In this document: positions 60,837-64,000 of the stretch, piece by piece | Numbering within the stretch: the stretch's first letter is position 1 | Layout of the letters: each line of letters opens with the position of its first letter | Source of the DNA: Lunularia cruciata | Lineage: Eukaryota; Streptophyta; Marchantiopsida; Lunulariales; Lunulariaceae | Reading direction: 5' to 3' | DNA: 64,000 bases | Assembly: GCA_948567375.1 (NCBI GenBank) | Contig: OX419761.1 | Location: 10,542,501-10,606,500, forward strand | Position numbers and translations under genes: made by a program | Notes under the pieces: generated by a model | What the model was told of the DNA's origin: nothing | Databases searched by the model: none | The model's input: only the letters and a program-made list of their open reading frames with translations

Positions 60837-60838
<2 letters not shown>

Positions 60839-60889
<51 letters not shown>
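60839..60889. repeat. (AT)n microsatellite, 51 bp
   Basis: A pure AT dinucleotide run that directly adjoins the faded 5' end of non-LTR copy E/F on its left side. Confidence 0.95.
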
Positions 60890-60892
<3 letters not shown>

Positions 60893-61791
60893 GAGTTGTC
60901 CAAAATTTCTCTCGTTTCTCTATCGTTCCTGCCCCACCCTCTCTCTCTACTCCTTTCAAAAAAGGGACCACCTTAACATTGGCATACTTTTCAGGGACTG
61001 TTGGGACAAAGCAAGAACCGGACACAGGATGGAGGAACACGTGCGCGTGGTCTTGAGGGCTGTCGCGTGGCAGCTCTCGTGTGGAAGAATCTCGGACTAC
61101 ACTCGACAGCCTCCCCGATTCAACGAGGTTCGATTGCCGAAATTTTTCTGGGCATCTCTAAGGCTACCCAGGGTTTTCTTCAGTAGTACGCTTGGCGCTC
61201 GAGCGTTCCAAGAGCGCGATCCCGACCTTAACACGATAACTCGATAGGTCCACACAACAGAAGGTCAGACGATTGCGGAGATCATCGAGAGCAATTTGTT
61301 TCCTGACCTTGACAGGCTGATGACTGCTCCGCTCATTTGCTTCGACTTCTCCGGTGTAGGTGCGTTTACTGTACATTCCTAGCTTGAGGCGGAATTGTAA
61401 GAGAGACCGGGACTCAAAACTCTGTGCAATCTCTCGCATCTTTCTTGGTTCGATATGGTTAGTATATTATAATATTACTAACCGTCTTTTCGAGAAACTA
61501 ACTAATCCGAGAAAGTATCCATAAGATTATAGTTCCTAAGCACTACAATCCTACTATGTACCGTGTGAAGTTGCGGAGCATATCGTTTTTCCTGTATGTA
61601 CTTCAACGACTAATCGCAGTACAGTGATCGGTTTGTCTTGCTATATTTCTCCTCTTGTGTTCGTTTCATCCATTCTCTTGCTCAGATCGTCTTGACATGT
61701 GTGCGCTTTCTGTTTTCCATGTCTAGCCGTGGACGTAGCTACCGCCACGGCTGAAACAGGCTCACACCAACCTTCGAACCTTTATTTCCAT

Positions 61792-61794
<3 letters not shown>
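60890..61794. other. Unclassified stretch between two AT microsatellites
   Basis: A small island richer in G+C and CpG (61000-61420), with no recognised domain in any frame. It could be part of a host gene, promoter or another repeat. The short frames 61001-61186 and 61029-61247 overlap and lack motifs. Confidence 0.35.

Positions 61795-61842
<48 letters not shown>
61795..61842. repeat. (AT)n microsatellite, 48 bp
   Basis: A pure AT run that ends within a few bases of the 3' LTR of copia 2. Confidence 0.95.
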
Positions 61843-61845
<3 letters not shown>

Positions 61846-62072
61846 TGCAGGGATAGTCCCTCTGTCATCTGTCTAAAACTCCTGAATATAGACCTGCTTG
61901 ACTTCATGAGTATTGACCACTCAAGATATCTAGTCACTTTAATACTCAACCTTAGAAGAAGTGACTCAATATATATATATCCGTCCGCATGATACAGTAA
62001 GGAGTTTCCATCGGTCAAGTTTTGTTCTTGCTTTTGATCAGGCAAGTCACTTCTAGCAAGCCAAACATAACA
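61846..62072 (-). repeat. Probable 3' LTR of copia 2
   Basis: The LTR start (tgttatg on the - strand, ending at 62072) follows a polypurine-like tract (caaaaggtggag, about 62090-62077). The other end is probably the ca at 61846-61847 on the reversed strand, next to the AT run. That gives about 227 bp, but without the 5' LTR in view the outer boundary is uncertain by several bases. Confidence 0.6.
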
Positions 62073-62101
62073 AACTCCACCTTTTGCTTGTATCCACCTT
62101 A

Positions 62102-64000
62102 TCATCCCAAAGAGCAACATTGAACATTGAGCAAGTTCATGCATAACTTGAACTTCTCAACAAGAACAGGTTTAGTCAACATATCAGCTGCGTTTACCTC
62201 TGTGCCAATCTTTTGCAAATTGATTTCACCATTTGTCACAGCTGCTTCCCTGATAAAATGATGTCTCACATCAATATGCTTTGTCCTTGAATGATATACT
62301 TGATTCTTTGCCAAGTGAATAGCGCTTTGGTTATCACAAAAGAGTGTGGACTTCATATTAGGGAGTCCTATATCCTTGGCTAATGTTTGTAGCCATATTG
62401 CCTCTTTGGCAGCCTCAGTTGTTGCCATAAATTCTGCCTCTGTAGTAGAAAGAGCAATAGTAGATTGGAGAGTAGACTTCCAACTTACTGCACCACCAAC
62501 AAGTGTAAAAACAAATCCGGTTGTAGACCTTCTCTTTGGCTATAACCCTTTGCCACAAGCCTTGCTTTGTATCTATCTCCACCTGATTTTGGAAGTCCTT
62601 CCTTCCTCCGGAATATCCATCTGCAACCAATTGCCTTCTTTCCCATAGGCAAATTTTCAAGTCTCCAAGTTTGGTTTTTGGCCAAAGACTTCATCTCCTC
62701 TTCCATTGCACAATGCCACTTTTGACATTCTTGATCTTGTATTGCCTGTTCATATGAAGAAGGCTCACCATTCTCCGTAAGAAGAGCATAAGGTACAAAT
62801 GAATCATCAAATCTCTTTGGAGGCCTTCTATCCCTATTTGGATACCTACGTTCATGAATCACTTCTGGGCTTTGCTCTTCTAATGGTTCACTTGGTAGAT
62901 CTACATGAAGTGACATGTCTTCATTTCCAAGATCAATATCTATCTTAACGAAATCTGACTGAATTTTTTTTCTCTTTTCTTTTGCTATAGTAATAGTCTT
63001 GATTGTACTAGTCTCATAAAAAACTACATCCCTAATCACAACAAGACAACACCTGTCTGGATCCCACAATCTATATCCCTTCGTCTCCTTCTCATATCCC
63101 AAGAATATACATTTTCTAGATTTGGGATCTAACTTTGTCCTTTGTTCTTGTTGAATATGAACATAAGCTATGCATCCAAATACTCTAAGTGAAGAGTAAT
63201 CAAAATTCCCACCTGTCCATTTTTCCTTAGGTGTTTTACACTCAATAGCAATAGAGGGAGAAATGTTTACCAAATGACAAGCCGTATTTATAGCTTCTGC
63301 CCAAAAAATCTTCTCCAATCCAGCGTTGCTTAACATACTTATTGCTTTCTCCAAGAGTGTATGATTTATCCGCTCTGCCACACCATTTTGTTGAGGAGTA
63401 TCCGGTATGGTAAAGTGATGAATTATCCCTTCACTCTTATAATATCTATCAAACTCTCCAGATTTGTATTCTCCACCATTATCAGATCTCAAACACTTCA
63501 CTTTCCTTCCAGTTTGTTTCTCAATCATCACCTTCCATTGTTTAAAGATAGAGAAGACCTCTGATTTTTGCTTCATGGTGTAGACCCATGCTCTCCTAGA
63601 GTAATCATCAACCAAAGACACAAAATATAATGCTCCAGATTTTGAAGCTATAGGTGCAGGGCCCCAAACATCAGAATGCACATAGTCAAAAATTCCCTTT
63701 GTGCAATGAACTCCTGTGTAAAAGCTTACCCTCCGTTGCTTTCCTATTACACAATGCTCACAGAATTTTAACTTACAACTTTTAAGGCCCTTCAGAAGTT
63801 GTTGCTTGGATAATTCACTTAGACCCCTTTCACTCATATGACCCAAACGGAGGTGCCATAACTGAGTAAGATCTTCGGGATCTTCATTTTCAGAAATAGT
63901 ACTTGCCACACCTCCAGTGATGGTCTCTCCAACAAGCTCATAAAGGTTTCCTATCTTCTTGCCCTTCATTACAACCAATGCTCCTTTTGATACCTTGAGT
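62102..64000 (-). pseudogene. Copia 2 pol: intact integrase, reverse transcriptase core deleted, RNase H
   Basis: The frame enters from the window edge and runs to about 62525. It has the pre-integrase zinc segment (LWHLRLGHMS, FCEHCVIGKQ, about 63860-63740), then the integrase core with all acidic motifs visible (HSDVWGP, LRSDNGGEY, QQNGVAER) and KGYRLWDP. The linker and the first reverse transcriptase residues (GCRWIFRRK, ARLVAKGYSQREG) follow. The text then jumps, with a frame shift near 62520, to the RNase H part GFVFTLVGGAVSWKS, TTEAE and CDNQSAIHLAKN, and ends at 62102 with NVQCCSLG. The catalytic reverse transcriptase block is absent. Confidence 0.88.

Larger units (their letters stand above)
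43905..60838 (-). mobile_element. RLE-type non-LTR retrotransposon, copy E/F, split by nested insertions
   Basis: Copy E (43905-45906) matches the 3' part and copy F (58681 to about 60838) the 5' part of copy B, both on the - strand. Where E stops (caatattagag) F resumes (tagaggagagtatacc), at the same point of copy B near 19200. They are therefore one element of about 3.7 kb opened by a copia insertion with a tagag duplication (45902-45906 and 58681-58685). A solo LTR (44803-45401) sits in the E half. The 5' end fades into an (AT)n run at 60839. Confidence 0.8.
61846..64000 (-). mobile_element. Ty1/copia retrotransposon 2, 3' part, extends past the window
   Basis: On the - strand this shows integrase, the start of reverse transcriptase, a deletion junction, RNase H, a polypurine-like caaaaggtggag and a 3' LTR beginning tgttatgtttgg. 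The 5' half lies beyond the window end. Its integrase frame is much better preserved than that of copia 1, so it is younger. It belongs to a different copia subfamily, as the proteins differ clearly. Confidence 0.85.

Noticed and set aside
60839-61842. Paired AT runs as long inverted repeats of one element
   Set aside because: AT runs are self-complementary, so any two pair; the flanks show no inverted similarity.
1-64000. Bacterial, phage or plasmid system (operons, toxin-antitoxin, defence island)
   Set aside because: Gene density is very low, introns are GT-AG, and the elements are eukaryotic retrotransposons; no ribosome binding sites or operon packing.
1-64000. tRNA, rRNA or organellar insertions
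   Set aside because: No cloverleaf with a convincing T-loop and no rRNA core motif was recognised by eye; a covariance-model scan would be decisive.

Overview
The window looks like nuclear DNA of a land plant, probably a bryophyte or another early-diverging lineage; the lineage is an inference. It has one multi-exon host gene with GT-AG introns, set in kilobases of decayed retrotransposons. No bacterial or organellar operon, rRNA, tRNA or CRISPR array was seen.

Host gene. At 31.1-40.2 kb on the + strand lies a gene of the plant COP1-interacting protein 7 (CIP7)-like family. I could chain 11 coding exons with consistent phase into a 1,921-residue protein. It has the conserved N-terminus, two very large middle exons, a charged coiled coil and a conserved short C-terminus. 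Its likely promoter and leader (about 30.2-31.1 kb) carry a CT-rich tract.

Mobile DNA. (1) One family of non-LTR retrotransposon recurs throughout: C (7.6-8.9 kb, -), 3'-tail units (13.8-14.0 kb, -), A and B head to tail (14.0-20.6 kb, +), D (25.2-26.1 kb, -) and E/F (43.9-60.8 kb, -). It encodes an N-terminal C2H2 zinc finger, a reverse transcriptase and a C-terminal restriction-like endonuclease (RLE)-type domain with a Cys/His cluster. (2) E and F are the two halves of one copy, split by a Ty1/copia element (45,907-58,680, -) with a TAGAG target duplication. That copia contains a Ty3/gypsy element (45,994-53,820, +), whose 5' LTR contains a solo LTR (46,057-46,792). (3) The solo-LTR family has TGTAATAC...GTATTACA ends and two more copies, at 2,074-2,778 and 44,803-45,401, each with a 5-bp duplication. 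(4) A second copia element (61.8 kb to the window end, -) has lost its reverse transcriptase core.

Left end. The first 6.6 kb hold decayed open frames of unknown origin on both strands. One encodes an acidic-tailed protein. Another has a possible trihelix-like segment followed by a long charged coiled coil.

All the transposon genes I could read carry stops, frameshifts or lost domains, so none looks autonomous. The remaining stretches (8.9-13.5, 20.6-25.0, 26.1-29.8, 40.2-43.9 and 60.9-61.8 kb) show only short repeats and unrecognised sequence.
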